Shown here one piece after another: positions 1 to 11,219 of a stretch of DNA of 64,000 bases (the first letter of the stretch is position 1; each line of letters opens with the position of its first letter). The notes under the pieces are model-generated. The model did no database searches, was not told where the DNA came from, and saw only the letters and a list, made by a program, of their open reading frames with translations. A program made the position numbers and the translations under genes. Source of the DNA: Lumnitzera littorea (taxonomy: Eukaryota > Streptophyta > Magnoliopsida > Myrtales > Combretaceae); contig JAMXBB010000011.1 of assembly GCA_024138015.1 (NCBI GenBank), positions 81,232,551-81,296,550 on the forward strand. Reading direction: 5' to 3'.

Positions 1-1010
1 TTTTGCTCTTGCAAATAATTTGTTCTTCCTCTTGTTCGGGAACCGTTCCTTACTGAGGTATAGCCATACTAAGTCTCCCGACTAAAATTGTTTAGCCAAC
101 CTACCCTTGGTCCTTTCTCGCCTTCTTCTGGCAACTTAGTCGATATGCTGAGTCACCTTGTTATAAATGTGCTGAAGAGATTGTGCTCTGGCCGAGGTGT
201 CGGGATCCTCTTGTGTGGGTGCTGGTATAGGAGTGTGGTTGAGGGGCAACTTGGGATTGAATCCATAAACTACCTTGAAGAGAGTCTGCTTAGTGGTATT
301 ATGTATGGTCCGGTTATAGGCGAATTTGACCACTAGCAAGCAGACGTCCTAATTAGCTAAGTTCTTGCCTATTGCAGCTCGGAGTAGTGAACCTAAAGTA
401 CGATTAACTATCTTTGTTTAGCTGTTAGTTTGGTGGTGACATGAGATATTGAAGAGTAATTTGGTTTCCAGCTGACGCCACAGGGTCCTCCAGAAATGAC
501 TTAAGAACTTCGGGTCCCTATCGGAGACTACACTTCTCAGCATGCCGTGTATCCGTACAATCTGTTGTAAGAAAAGAGAAGCAATAGCCAAAGTGTCATT
601 AGTTTTGGTGCAAGGCACGAAGTGTGCCATCTTGCTGAATCGATCTACGATCAACATTATAAAATCTTTGCCTCAGGTAGTTCATGGCAGTCTAAGGACA
701 AAGTCCATACTGAGTTCAATTTATGGCCTTATTAGAATAGGCAGGGCCATTGCTTTCCCTTGTTCGGATCGATACTTGGCCTTTTTGCATACTATATAGC
801 TTCTCACAATTCGGTGTACATCTCTTCGCATTCTCGGCCAAAAGAATCTACCATTCAATAGTTCATAGGTCTTCTTCTCTCCAAAGTGTTCGGAGAGCCT
901 TCCGCTATGGGCTTCCTTGATTAATAATTCCTGTAAGGAACAAGTCGGCATGCACAGTCTCTCCCCTCGGAACAGATAGGCATCCTTTACATAATACTCA
1001 TCCACTGTCC
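1..1010 (-). pseudogene. Gypsy integrase (HHCC finger, DDE core, C-terminal part), broken
   Basis: The zinc-binding N-terminal region is at about 860-1000: the residues around EHFGEKKT and RSYIVCKKAK keep both His and the last Cys, while the first Cys is Tyr. The catalytic core covers about 395-660: DRFSKMAHFVP holds the first Asp and VSDRDPKF the second. The third acidic residue, normally Glu before the VNRTLG motif, is Lys at about 398-416, next to an in-frame stop. At 136-339 is the downstream part with KFAYNRTIHNTTKQ and VVYGFNP. The reading frame changes several times. In an active element this protein would join the cDNA to the chromosome; here it cannot be functional. Confidence 0.85.
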
Positions 1011-1115
1011 TCCCATCAATGCGTTGCGAAATTATTGATCCAAAGTGTAGATCTCTGGAGTACTGTTCTTTGATACTCGCAAAACCAAACAGCCTGGTCT
1101 AAAGTTTTGATAAGA

Positions 1116-1701
1116 GTACATGCCTCCTTGAAAGAGCATTTCCAACTACGTTACTCTTTCCTTACTTATACCTTATCACAAAATTGAACCCCTCGAGGAA
1201 TTCAACCCATTTCGCCTGTCGCTTTGACAACTTGTTCTGACTTTGGAGGTACCTTAGTAATTCATGGTCAGTATATATGATAAATTCTCTCGGTAGTAAG
1301 TAATGTTACCATACTTGCATTGCTCGGATTAGTGCCAAAAGTTCCTTATCATATACGGAGTAGTTCAATTGTGATCTTCGAAGCTTCTCACTGTAGAAGG
1401 CAATTGGTCGGCTTTCCTATATCAGGACAGCGCCTATTCCAACACCCGATGTGTCGCATTCCAGCTAAAATTTTTTGTCGAAGTCAGGTAGTACTAACAC
1501 CGAGGTAGAGGTCAATCTTTCTTTTATGTTGGTGAAGCTCCTCTCCTCCCTTTCTCCCCATCGAAAGTCGATATTCTTCTTTGTTAGCTCAGTAAGTAGT
1601 GTAGTGTAGTGATGGTGCTGAAGTTCCTGATAAATCTTCTGTAAAATGAAGTCAGTTCGTGGAAACTTTTTACGCTGGCATAAGTAGTAGGAGTCGGCCA
1701 C
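1116..1701 (-). pseudogene. Gypsy RT thumb/connection and RNase H region, broken
   Basis: The minus strand of 1465-1701 gives the connection region, with LTELTKKNIDFRWGEREERS and VLVLPDFDKKF. The frame then continues into RNase H: CDTSGVGIGAVLI, YDKELLALIRAMQ, YTDHELLRYL, ending near 1116 with a GNALSRR-like motif (normally ADALSRR). The Asp, Glu and Asp positions expected of RNase H are readable, but in-frame stops (for example after AVLI) interrupt it. This domain would degrade the RNA strand during reverse transcription. Confidence 0.8.
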
Positions 1702-1753
1702 TTGACAATTGCTTTGATCTTCTCATCATCGACTCACAAGCCTCTTCCACTGA

Positions 1754-2560
1754 CTACATACCCCAAGAATACACTTCCTCTTGACAAAAGCAACATTTCT
1801 TCAAGTTTTCGAATAGTCTCTCGACATGAAGGATATCCAAGACTGATCTAAGATGTTCATAGCGACTCGGTATGTCGGCATTGTAGATTAGAATATTGTC
1901 AAAGTATACTACGACACACTTCCCAATGAGATGTTGTAGCACATGGTTCATAAGTCTCATGAAAGTACTCGGAGCATTTGACAAGCCGAAGGGCATGACC
2001 ATCTACTTATAAAGTCCACGTCGAGTTTTAAACACAGTCTTCTACTCATCTCCTGGCCTCATGCGGATTTGATGGTAGCCAGACTTCTTGGCTTTGCTCA
2101 ACTCATCCAATATGTCTTCTAGCCTCGGGGTCGAATACTTGTATTTGATCTTGATTTTGTTTATGGCTCAGCTATCAACACACATCCGCTAGGTTCCATC
2201 CTTCTTTGGCATTAGAAGTACAGGTACGGTATAAGGGCTGAGACTTTCTCTCATATGACCTCTCTCCAGCAACTCATTGACTTGATGTTGGAGTTCAGAA
2301 GCCTGCTCGGGATTCATCCGATAAGCTGGCTTATTAGGCAGTGCAGTGCTAGGTACTAAGTCAATGCAGTGCTTTATGCCTCGAGTTGGAAGCAACCCCT
2401 CAGGTAACTGTTTTAGGAACACGTTGGCATAGTCATCTAGCAACCCCTTGATTTCTTGGGGAAGCTCACCTTGCTCCTTCATTTCCAATAGTCGCCTGAC
2501 CAATGATGGGTAGGTTCGTCAACATTGATGGCTTCTCAGAGCTCGGCTCTACTCGTCACT
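1754..2560 (-). pseudogene. Gypsy reverse transcriptase, broken
   Basis: Two open segments cover the palm and fingers. The minus strand of 2189-2503 reads DYANVF, KHCIDLVPSTALPNKPAYRM and VPVLLMPKKDGT, the typical start of a Ty3 RT. After stops, 1754-2002 reads MPFGLSNAPSTFMRLMN and then VVYFDNILIY, where the YxDD active site has Asn for the second catalytic Asp (codon at 1895-1897). The substitution and the frame breaks mean the enzyme is inactive. Confidence 0.85.
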
Positions 2561-2706
2561 AAACCTTTCTTTGATCCGTGAGTGAGTTTTGTCTATAGCT
2601 TGTGAACTTCTCTTGGTAACATTGGATTCAGCGTGATCTTCTGGTCATCCTTTTCTAGCATATACGTATTCCTGTAGCCGTCATGTATAACTCGCCTATT
2701 AAACAA

Positions 2707-3027
2707 CTACGGCTTACTTAGTAACACGTGGGAAGTACACATAGGTAGCACGTCGTAAAGGATTTGGTTAGAGTAATTCCCTATAGTGATTAGCAGCAAT
2801 ATTTGTCGAGTAACATGTAACGCTCTTTTCTTACTCAACCAGTGCAACTTGTATAGCTTAAGATATACAACAATCGGTAGCTTCAATTTTGAAACAAGAT
2901 CGGTCGATACCACATTGGTACAACTTCTATTATCTACAATGAGAGCACACATCCGATCATTCACCTTGTAAGTGGTGTGAAACAAATTCTCTCTTTGCTC
3001 CTCCTCTCGTGAGAGTTCCATGCTCAT
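2707..3027 (-). pseudogene. Gypsy aspartic protease, broken
   Basis: The segment contains ALIVDNRSCTNVVSTDLVSKL-like sequence at about 2880-2960. In Ty3 elements this position is a D-S-G-(S/A) active site; here it is D-N-R-S, so the Gly of the catalytic loop is lost. Downstream are the hydrophobic strands expected of a retropepsin. It lies between gag and RT, as expected. It would have cut the polyprotein. Confidence 0.7.
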
Positions 3028-3179
3028 AGCACACTAGACAACCATAAGTAACTGGTCTAAGTCCTCGGGAAATACATCCTCCTCAATCAATTCTTTCTTG
3101 GTAGGAACCTCCTCCTCCTCGGGTTCCTCATCTGTACTCTTTACTTTTAACTTTGGGATGTCTCCTTTAATGACCATTG

Positions 3180-4275
3180 TCCTTTGGTTCGGGCACTAAG
3201 TAGGCATATGTTCGAACCCTTGACACTTGAAGCACTTGATCTGACTGGTTTACCTGCCAAACCCTTGCCCCTTCTCATACGTTCTGGTCGACACTACATC
3301 TTCAGGGCGGCCTTTTTGCTTGGCTCTGACATCAACTCTTCTTCTCGACTCGATACTAGACTAAGTTCGGTGACTAGCTTATCTTGGTCGGCTAGTCGGT
3401 ATTCTGGTCGTTGCTTAGCTCCTTCTTTGACTTTCCACTCGTTGGGCAATCCTAATAGCTTCATCCATTGTATCAAATTGTTGGAGCTCCACAATATCTC
3501 GAGTGTCTCCTCTCAATCCAGTAATAAATGTTGAGACTGTTCGGGCTGGTGGTTCCTCCACTTTGCATCTTATCATAAGCATTTAGAATTCTTGAACATA
3601 TTCATCAACAATTCAGCTTCCTTGTCTTAGCTCCTGAAGCTGAGTAAAAGTATCTTGGAGATACATTTTCGGTACGAATCTGTTTCTGAGTACTCTCTTC
3701 ATCTCGGGCTTAGTGTTAATCTCTTGGTACCCCTTTCTTCTTTTCATGGCCTGAAAATTCTTCTACTACATGGCGGCATATTCGGAAAATTCAACAGCAA
3801 TAGTCTTAATTTTCTCACAATCCTCATATTGATAGTAATCAAATATACGTTCCACCTTCTCTTCTTAGTCTAGATACTTGTTAGCATACCCAGATCTATT
3901 GAAACTCGAAATCCAAAGCTTCACATGGTCGGATGCTCTGGGGACTCGTATATGCTCCTCTTTAAAATACTCTTCTTCCTCCTCATTAAGCTCTCTCAGG
4001 TCTATCATTCACTTTACTCGTTCGCCAACTCCTTCACCTCGAACTGGTTGAGCTGGGTTCTGACCTCTAATAGGTTGAGTAGCTTGTGAAGTGTTTTGCG
4101 TGACCTTAGTGGGTTGGCAAGATAGGGAATGAACAGTTCGGGTTAGATCTATTAAGAAGTTAGCTACCTTATCAAGTCTCTTGTCAATGCTTTTGAGAGT
4201 TCCCTGAGATTGTCGTCCATGGTAAACAACTCTACTGTCATCACCGGTACTCACATTCATACTTAGGTCTGTCAT
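3180..4275 (-). pseudogene. Gypsy gag (capsid and zinc knuckle), broken
   Basis: The likely start is the Met at 4275 (MTDLSMNVSTGDDSR), about 160 bp downstream of the primer binding site. A helical segment (LDKVANFLIDLTRTVHSL) follows. The middle part is shifted between frames. Near 3190-3240 the minus strand reads CFKCQGFEHMPT-stop-C, a CX2CX4HX4C nucleocapsid zinc knuckle with a stop inside it. An acidic Glu-rich linker then leads into the protease. The product would package element RNA. Confidence 0.75.
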
Positions 4276-4435
4276 TTTTTTCTCACAAATTCAAAATTCA
4301 AACAAATACTTTAGAAGGTAAACAGCTAATAACACAACAGTTAAATGAACATAGTAACTTATTCTATTTTACACACGCAAAACAGAGCATAATAGAACTT
4401 CAAGAAGAACTAACTATAGTTCACACAAAACCTCT

Positions 4436-4447
4436 ACTCTGATATCA
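4436..4447 (-). other. Primer binding site-like sequence (initiator tRNA-Met type)
   Basis: The minus strand reads TGATATCAGAGT, two mismatches from the common plant PBS TGGTATCAGAGC. It sits 3 bp inside the LTR end at 4451, where a PBS belongs. Confidence 0.7.
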
Positions 4448-4450
4448 AAA

Positions 4451-5137
4451 TGTTGCGAACCATGACTAAGAAACAAGGCTGGTCATTGGATGGGTTTAAG
4501 CTTAGAGAAAGCTCGAAAAAGGGTTAATGGGGAAAGCTACGAAAAGAGCGACAAAGACGAATAAAACGGTAAGCAAAAACACATGAACAGCTTTAGAGGA
4601 TATGTTGCACCAATGGAACTATTGAGGACTCACGATACAATTTGATATGATGCACGAATTGGTCCAATGAGGTTACTCGCTACTTAACCTTACTTAAGGG
4701 ATAAGATAAGAGTGATGCTGAGAGTAAATAAGCAGTATTTAAGTGAGGAAGAAAGTACTCTGGTGTATTGAAGGTAATTTGATAAGTTACAGCTATAAGT
4801 ACAAGGGTATTTATACTTGTAAGTTAGGGTAACTTGCCCAAAAGGGAAAAGACAATAAGGACATTTCCTAAAGAAGCAATGTACATGGTATAAGAGGGTA
4901 AAAATGAATATACAAGGAAAACAATAATTGGTGCTATAGATTCTCCATATGATATTGTACTTGTGGCAATGCTGTATTGGCGAAGTTGTTAGGGGACACA
5001 GACAAAAGTACGAATAGGTGTCCGAGTAGGGATAGCCTAGTCAGTCCGGATTCTCTGTCTCTCGGCTTCTCGATAAGGATGATGCCGAGTAATTGGTCGG
5101 TTTGGCATTAGAGTAATCATCAACTCAACATAACACA
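4451..5137 (-). repeat. Gypsy LTR (5' LTR of the left element), about 687 bp
   Basis: On the plus strand it starts TGTTGCGAAC and ends TAACACA, giving TG...CA ends in both readings. It is similar along most of its length to 61,755-62,483 (shared blocks such as GTAAGCAAAAAC, CTTACTTAAGGG, GGGTATTTATACTT and TTAGGGTAACTTGCC). The minus-strand sequence AAGTATAAATACCC at about 4805-4825 is a likely TATA box. The inner border is fixed by the PBS; the outer border is inferred from where similarity changes from LTR to integrase-tail sequence in both copies. Confidence 0.75.
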
Positions 5138-5400
5138 AAATAATGGGCGGTCATATGGCACGACATTAAAGGTGACTTGGTAAGGAAGTACTCGGCCTTA
5201 GCAGGGGTTGGTTCGAACATAAGGGTTCGTCGTGCTAACCCCTCTAATCCTCAAGCTTGATTGCAGGTCAGAGGTCACGTAGCTTGATTCCCATCAGGTA
5301 TAGTAGGATTGTCCGAACAAACCCTAGAACTCAAGTAACGGCATTGCCCTTCTCACTAATCGCAAGAGGAGAGCTTGTCTTAACCTGCAAGAATAAAAAA
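5138..5400 (-). pseudogene. Integrase C-terminal tail of a second gypsy copy abutting the LTR
   Basis: The minus strand near 5230-5310 reads NQAT-stop-PLTCNQA-stop-GLEGL, matching NQVTKPLTHSQAQGLERL at 62,566-62,660 in the right-hand element. This is the end of pol that normally precedes the 3' LTR. Here it precedes the LTR at 4451-5137, which on its other side has a PBS and gag. Two in-frame stops are present, and similarity fades by about 5330-5400. Confidence 0.65.
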
Positions 5401-5499
5401 AATAAAGTTAGAGGAATAAATAAAAAAGAAGAAAAAATTATACATATAAAATAACACGATGCATTTAATAAAGTTACTTTTTGAATAAATGCTCACTTG

Positions 5500-8400
5500 G
5501 TTTGTATCATGCCCTGAACAGGAAGAGATGTAACAGTCCTGCCGTATAAACATCTAAGATAGAAGCTGACCTCAGTTGCTATTGTAGATATAGTTCACAT
5601 AAGGCATACAACTCAACCAACTTGAAACGTCTGTTTTGATACCTGTTAATAACCAAACCTGTGGTAGAGCTTTTAGAAAATACCTGTTCTATATAATCTA
5701 CTGTTAGGTACCACATCGATATTTATACAAACATTTTACGTCCAAAGGTAAAGTTTACAATAAGAGTTTATTAAAAACTACAGGTTTTGTAGTCTATATA
5801 CAATAAGTTAGGAAATTAGTGGGCTCCTAGGGAATTCCCAATTAGTTTTCCTCAAAACTCAAAGATAAAGTTAAAAGCTCAGGTTCAGTTGATTCCTCGA
5901 TCCTCATTTTCCCAAACAGCAGTACACTAACCTGGGAATGGTGGTACCTGAACATCCTGTCTTTACTCAACACCTGCAAAAGAGTCTATAGGGATGTGAG
6001 CATAATTAGCTTAGTAAGTAAGTCGGAGTCAGAAGAGTACTGCACTATCATAAATAAGGTTAATAATTATGATGAAATATAATACAATCACTTAAATGAA
6101 ACATCGTACAATGTTATCCAGTCCATTGTGATGTTAGAGAAATTACATTCGCTTTAACCCGGATTAAGGAGTTTCATCGCGACTCAAGTCGGATCAAACC
6201 CAGGCTTGTGCAATGGAGAACACCCTCCTCCTATGACCGCCTTCGAACCATGGTCCCCAACCTTGTCATGACCTCCTCGCCTATCACTTAGTTTGATTAA
6301 GGAGGGGGAAAAGACTATTTCAGCTATTCTCATTGAAGGAAGTCGGTATTTGGCCTAACACTCTTAATCGTTTCCCCTAATGGGTGTTATGCATGTTCAA
6401 TTTCATTTTAGTTGAATAACCGTTAGTTTTAATCAGGTGTGACCAACAAGTTCACACAATACAGAATCCATGCAAATATGCAGAACAGCACACCAAGGAG
6501 TTAAACTCCGGTTACAACTGAGTATCATCCACACACATAACATGCGCATAATCATCTAACTACAAACACAACCAGAAGTACTCTTGGGTCTTTGGATACT
6601 TTAAATAGTATCCAAACAAGTGGTGAAGTCACAATCCCAACTTACTTGTTTAGACGTTTGCTATTTCTGACGCGAATCATCAACCGTTTTTGTATTGAAA
6701 GGTCCTAATTACACAAAAGACCCAAATTCAGTTTTCGTAATAATTATGAAAACATCAGGGTTTAATCTCTAATGGTTATATATATATATATATATATTAT
6801 TTCCATAATATACATTCATGTTATCACTATATATCGAATTAAGTTATTAATTGTTGATACTGTACATCATATATACTATTATGTATTATATATCGTTTCG
6901 ATCGCATTGAAACGTATTTTTAATTTATTAATTCACGTTTTAATTCCATTAAGGGTACTAAAATATGTACATTCTTGAATATAATAAAGATATAGATTAA
7001 ATTATTTAAGGTTGTCCGATTTTAATAAAATTAGTATTATTGGGTTTGTATAGACCTAACGACACGTTTTATGAGTCCTGTATCTAAAGACGGCTTTTAA
7101 TGGATAGTTTGAGTTTTTAATACAATTGTACATAATTATATAAATATAATCGTATTATACGTAATTTACATTATTAAATTGTATTTTATCTAATTTGTCC
7201 ATATATTGTTACAATATAAGTATTATCCAATTCTAATATACCTAAAGTGTATCATGATCAGAAAATATTAACAAATATAATAAAAATATCCATTTAATCC
7301 AATCTGATTAGCAATCTTATATATAGTTTTTATTTAACCATTTAATTCATTTTAGCTTATTAATATTACAAATACACCCCGACTTGTAAATTAAGTTATT
7401 TTACTTAGTAAATTCGTAATAAATAGTTCGGGTTACCAAATAATTCTCCAAAAAATTTTTATAGACTCCTAAAAATATAGGGGATTCAGTTATCACTCGG
7501 TTTCGAGTTTTTGACCTATTACCTATATATTCGTATTGACGATTTTACTTCTAAATTATCATAAATTACCCAATTATGATTCTTTTAGCACCAAATTAAT
7601 TTCAATGTGACTCAATACTGTTATTATTTATTATAGATCAGTACATGTCCATTTCATCAATTAATTTCATAATTTTCTATTAATTTCATAATTTCAGCCT
7701 ATTTTCGAGCTATTTTCAGGCCTAAAAATGCAATAAATATTAAAAATATTCAAATCAAAATTTAGGCTACATAGCAATTATCTATATATCATACACATCC
7801 TACACAAAAATTTTCAGCTAGAAAAAACATCATTTAGTACATTTATTTTACAAATATTAATTCGAGTGAACAGTAGATTTCTTAATAAAGTATATTAAAT
7901 ATTACGAATTTTTCAAAAATAAAAATATCACATGAAAGCATGTTTAAAATGACCTAAGTACAATTTTTTTCATAATTTTCTGGTCAGATTTACTAATTTT
8001 TAAAAATTATTGAAAAACAGGGGAGAAAATTAATCTTGGTGTTCTTCGGTGCTCCGGTGGTTGGCAACGGCTGGGTGGTTGTCGGACGGCCTAGACGCAG
8101 TGGTGACTGGTGGTGTCTGGTCGAGCTCCACAGTAGAACTACTTTAGGTTATGGTTTTACACTCACAAATTTTCCCCTGTTTTTTCTAAATTTCTTTTTA
8201 TTTTCTACGATTTTTTTCTAATTTTTCTTTCTGTTGTTTCTGGTTTCAAAAATGTAAAATGATGTTGTTCAACAGATTTATTATGGTTTAGGTCGGTTTC
8301 CTTTTTACTTTATTTATTTATTAATTTTTTTCTTGCTTTTTTCTCCATTAATTGCAAGTAAGAGGTGTCATTTGCTTGTAGATTCACCTTTTGATTCAGC

Positions 8401-9050
8401 AATTGCCTAGCTTTGATGATTTCCAACAATTTCCAGACTTGAATCAGCAATTAGAAGGCTTTTGAGTAATATTTTACAATTATTTAGGTATTTTGAGTAT
8501 ATTTTATTAATACTTAATTATTTACTTAATATACGAGTATATATCCCTTGTGAATATTACGCATAATATATAACTATACTCATATAATTAAGTTTCTAAC
8601 ATATCTTTTACTTTTAAGATATGTTGTAAAGTTAATTTTATGATTTCAACAAAATATATATATATTTACGTAATTTAGGATTAATTTACGGGTATAATTA
8701 TTATTTATACCGAGTATACTCATAAAATTACGTATATTTTTATATAGTAAATTATACTATATTATCTCATTTTATAGCTCAATTAACTTATCTTTAAGTT
8801 TTCGTTGCAATTTAAGTTCGATTTTAGGAGTTCCGAACATTTTAGTGTTATGTTAAATATTCCTATTTCTAAGGGCAAAATTGGGATTTTGGGTCATTAT
8901 TTCTAAAATCTAACTTCACTGTAATATCTCGACTAACTTTTTTATTCTACTCATAAAGTTTGGGCTCAATTGGATAAGTTTTCCTAAAAGTCCTAAATCT
9001 AAGCTCAGTTGTCCTAAACTCAATTTTGGGAGTTTATAGTTTGTCTCGAA
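5500..9050 (+). repeat. Long AT-rich dispersed repeat, family X, copy 1
   Basis: No coding capacity is visible. Blocks are shared with 41.2-44.9 kb (inverted) and 54.7-57.6 kb (direct). The clearest are around 5970-6000 (CCTGCAAAAGAGTCTATAGG), 6240-6400 (CATGGTCCCCAACCTTGTCA and ATTCTCATTGAAG), 7440-7480 (TTTTTATAGACTCCTAAAAA) and 8030-8150 (a GC-richer GGTGGTTGGC-type segment). The length and lack of genes would fit a long LTR (Tekay/Del chromovirus LTRs run to several kb) or a non-autonomous element; the class is an inference. TA microsatellites occur at 6776-6798. Confidence 0.65.
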
Positions 9051-9202
9051 TACATTAGTAGAGGCGAAGGGTAGTTGTTCTTAGACTTTAAAGAAGGTTT
9101 CGCCTCTACTGTCTCACTAGGACATTTCGATTATTTAGTAATAGCTCCTTGTGCATCTCAACTACCTTCAGACTTGGGCCTTGGAAGTTTAAAAAAGAAT
9201 TC

Positions 9203-11215
9203 TTAATGATAAATAGTAGGTGCATGAAGTGTATCACCTATTGACATAAAGGCATAAGTTCGGAACCCATCTAGACAATTCATCGAATGTGTCAACCATC
9301 CAGGGGAAGCAACCTTAGAGCGATCAGTAGAAGGAAAGAATAACTGTTGCTTTTTAGGGTGAATCTTCCTAAATTTGTTTGGACATAGTGACTGGTAGTA
9401 AGATTCAAAACGCTTAGTTACGGTAATTAAGTGAGGCACTCCTTGATCAAAACCAAGTTGATGTGCAACTTGATGGGGAGAGCACATCATAACTCTTCGC
9501 TCTAAAAAGCAACCAACTAAGTCTTTATTGTCAAGAAGGGAAGGTAAGCTCCTCGGAATACACTATAAAAGGAACTTAGCTTGAGAATTGAGGATATTTT
9601 CTTGATTTTCCACCAAGATAACCTCACCTTTTGAGCTCAGAGGATAAAGTCCATCATTGTCTTCATATGCTGTAATTTGCTTAACATAAGGGTGGAATGT
9701 GAATTTACCCTTAATGTCAATAAGCTGCAGAAGTGACTGATCAATTGATCCCTCAACCTAAGCCCACGCTCTAGGAAGAGCAAAGTTGGGTTGGTTTTAT
9801 GCAACAGGAGGAGAAAAATGTCTTTGAAACTGCTCGCAAAATAAAAGTTGAAGAAATACTAGGTCTACATGTGAAATAATCACATATCGACCTTTTGAAT
9901 GAATGGGAGCATGGTAATACAAGTCCAAGTGCTGATAAAGTGAACCTATGTAGAAGGGACCTAAAGCGAATTGCTCACCTTGGGCAATGCGTATGGCCAA
10001 GAGGGAGAGTCGTAGACTAACACCTTCTTCAAGCCTTTTAGGGAATATGAATAAGGAAAGCCAGAACACAATGAAAGTGGAATGTTTATACCTACAAAGA
10101 CAGGACAAAAAACATATGAGATGAAGAGACAACTACAACACTTGAATAAAAACAAAGAAGAGAAAAAAAGGACATGAAGGTACTTATTCTTTCCCACGAC
10201 CTAGGCCTGTCCTTCCTTTGCTCCTTAAAAAAATATGTGAGCCAAGAAGAAAAACATGGCTTCTTCTTCTTAGTGTGGGTAGCTTACAAAGCACCATTAG
10301 TGATGTTTGAAAGCTATGCTCTTTACGAGAGGATGCTGTGGCAGTAAGGTTTGCTTCGTCCAAAGCTGCGTAGATTCAATTGTACAACTATGTTTTTTAA
10401 TGTTGGAGTTATCTCTCCCTACGAAGTGATAAACGTGTGGGTTTGAATACTCTAATGAGAGATGATTGCCTACTATACTTCCATTCTACTTGTTTGCAGG
10501 AATCGCAACCAAATAAAAGTGGTAATAGCACAGAGGACTTTAGCTTTCTTTAGTGAAGTCACATATTCAATTGTAACCATTAGTGATGTTTGAAAGCTAC
10601 GCTCCTTATGAGAAAATGTTATGGTAGTAAGGTTGGCTCGTCCGAAGTTGCGTAGATTCAATTGTACAGTTGTCTTTTAATGTTAGAGTTATCTTCTCCC
10701 ACGAAGTGATAAACGTGTGGGTCTGAATGCTCCAATGAGAGATGATTGCCTGTTATACTTCCATTTTACTTATTTGTAGGAACTGCAACCAAGTAAAAGT
10801 AGCAATAGTACAGAAGACTTTAGCTTTCTTTAGTGAAGTCACGTATTCCAACTCCTCTACAATGTATGCTACCCAATCATCCCATCTAGAGGGTGGTTCC
10901 TTTAGGAATGTGAATTGTGTATTAGAGAGTGGTAGCTCTCTCGTCTTATTCCTAAGGTGCAACACTGAATCTCCCTTAATGGTATCTCTAAAATCAGCAT
11001 GAGGCTCGCATTCGATAAACTAGAGACCACCATCAATGTGAGGTATTGCATGAGCTTCTCGATGCTTGGCTTTGTCCCAAAATGTGTCTTCAAAAATACT
11101 CTCGTCCAACCACTTATCCCGAGGACATGGGATGGGTAGTGGACATTTATCTTGATGCACTAATAAGTCCTTCATCTTCACTATTTCTGTGCTCCAATTT
11201 GGATTGATCTTCGTT
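9203..11215 (-). pseudogene. Plant mobile domain (PMD, aminotransferase-like/MAIN-type) gene, broken
   Basis: The minus strand begins at about 11,210 with NPNWSTEIVKMKDLLVHQD and CPRDKWLDESIFEDTFW, and continues through RNKTRELPLSN and PPSRWDDWVAYIVEELEY to about 10,753. After an apparent intron the core resumes at about 10,094 with FIVFWLSLFIFPKRLEEG and AQGEQFALGPFYIGSLYQHL. It then runs almost open to 9203 through LLDNKDLVGCFLERRVMMCS and PHQVAHQLGFDQGVP. The WLS-FPFP-like block and the (H/R)VA-Q-G-DQ-VP block are typical of plant mobile domain proteins, which occur both as host genes (MAIN/MAIL) and inside transposons. At least four in-frame stops (after GGL, PPVA, AWA and KFLL) and a partial internal duplication show it is a pseudogene. 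I cannot tell whether it was a host or a transposon gene. Confidence 0.65.
10293..10858. repeat. 283-bp tandem duplication inside the PMD pseudogene
   Basis: The segment starting ACCATTAGTGATGTTTGAAA at 10,293 recurs at 10,576, and the two copies run in parallel to the motif TTTAGTGAAGTCAC. Only scattered substitutions and 1-2 bp indels separate them. Each copy contains the coding stretch EYVTSLKKAKV plus flanking intron-like sequence. Confidence 0.9.
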
Positions 11216-11219
11216 TCTT

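Larger units (their letters stand above)
1..5137 (-). mobile_element. Ty3/gypsy retrotransposon, decayed, cut by left window edge
   Basis: Read on the minus strand, the order from right to left is LTR, primer binding site, gag with zinc knuckle, protease, reverse transcriptase, RNase H, integrase. That is the Ty3/gypsy order (integrase after RNase H). All domains are recognisable but broken by many stops and frameshifts, and several catalytic residues are changed (protease D-S-G to D-N-R, RT second Asp of YxDD to Asn, integrase Glu to Lys). The element is therefore dead and old. Its 3' LTR lies beyond position 1. A related copy occupies 61,755-64,000 in the same orientation. Confidence is high for the class and low for the lineage. 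Confidence 0.9.

Noticed and set aside
5257..5454. 65-codon plus-strand frame
   Set aside because: Antisense to the gypsy integrase tail on the minus strand.
6772..6978. 68-codon plus-strand frame rich in Ile and Tyr
   Set aside because: It is generated by a TA microsatellite and AT-rich DNA within repeat family X.
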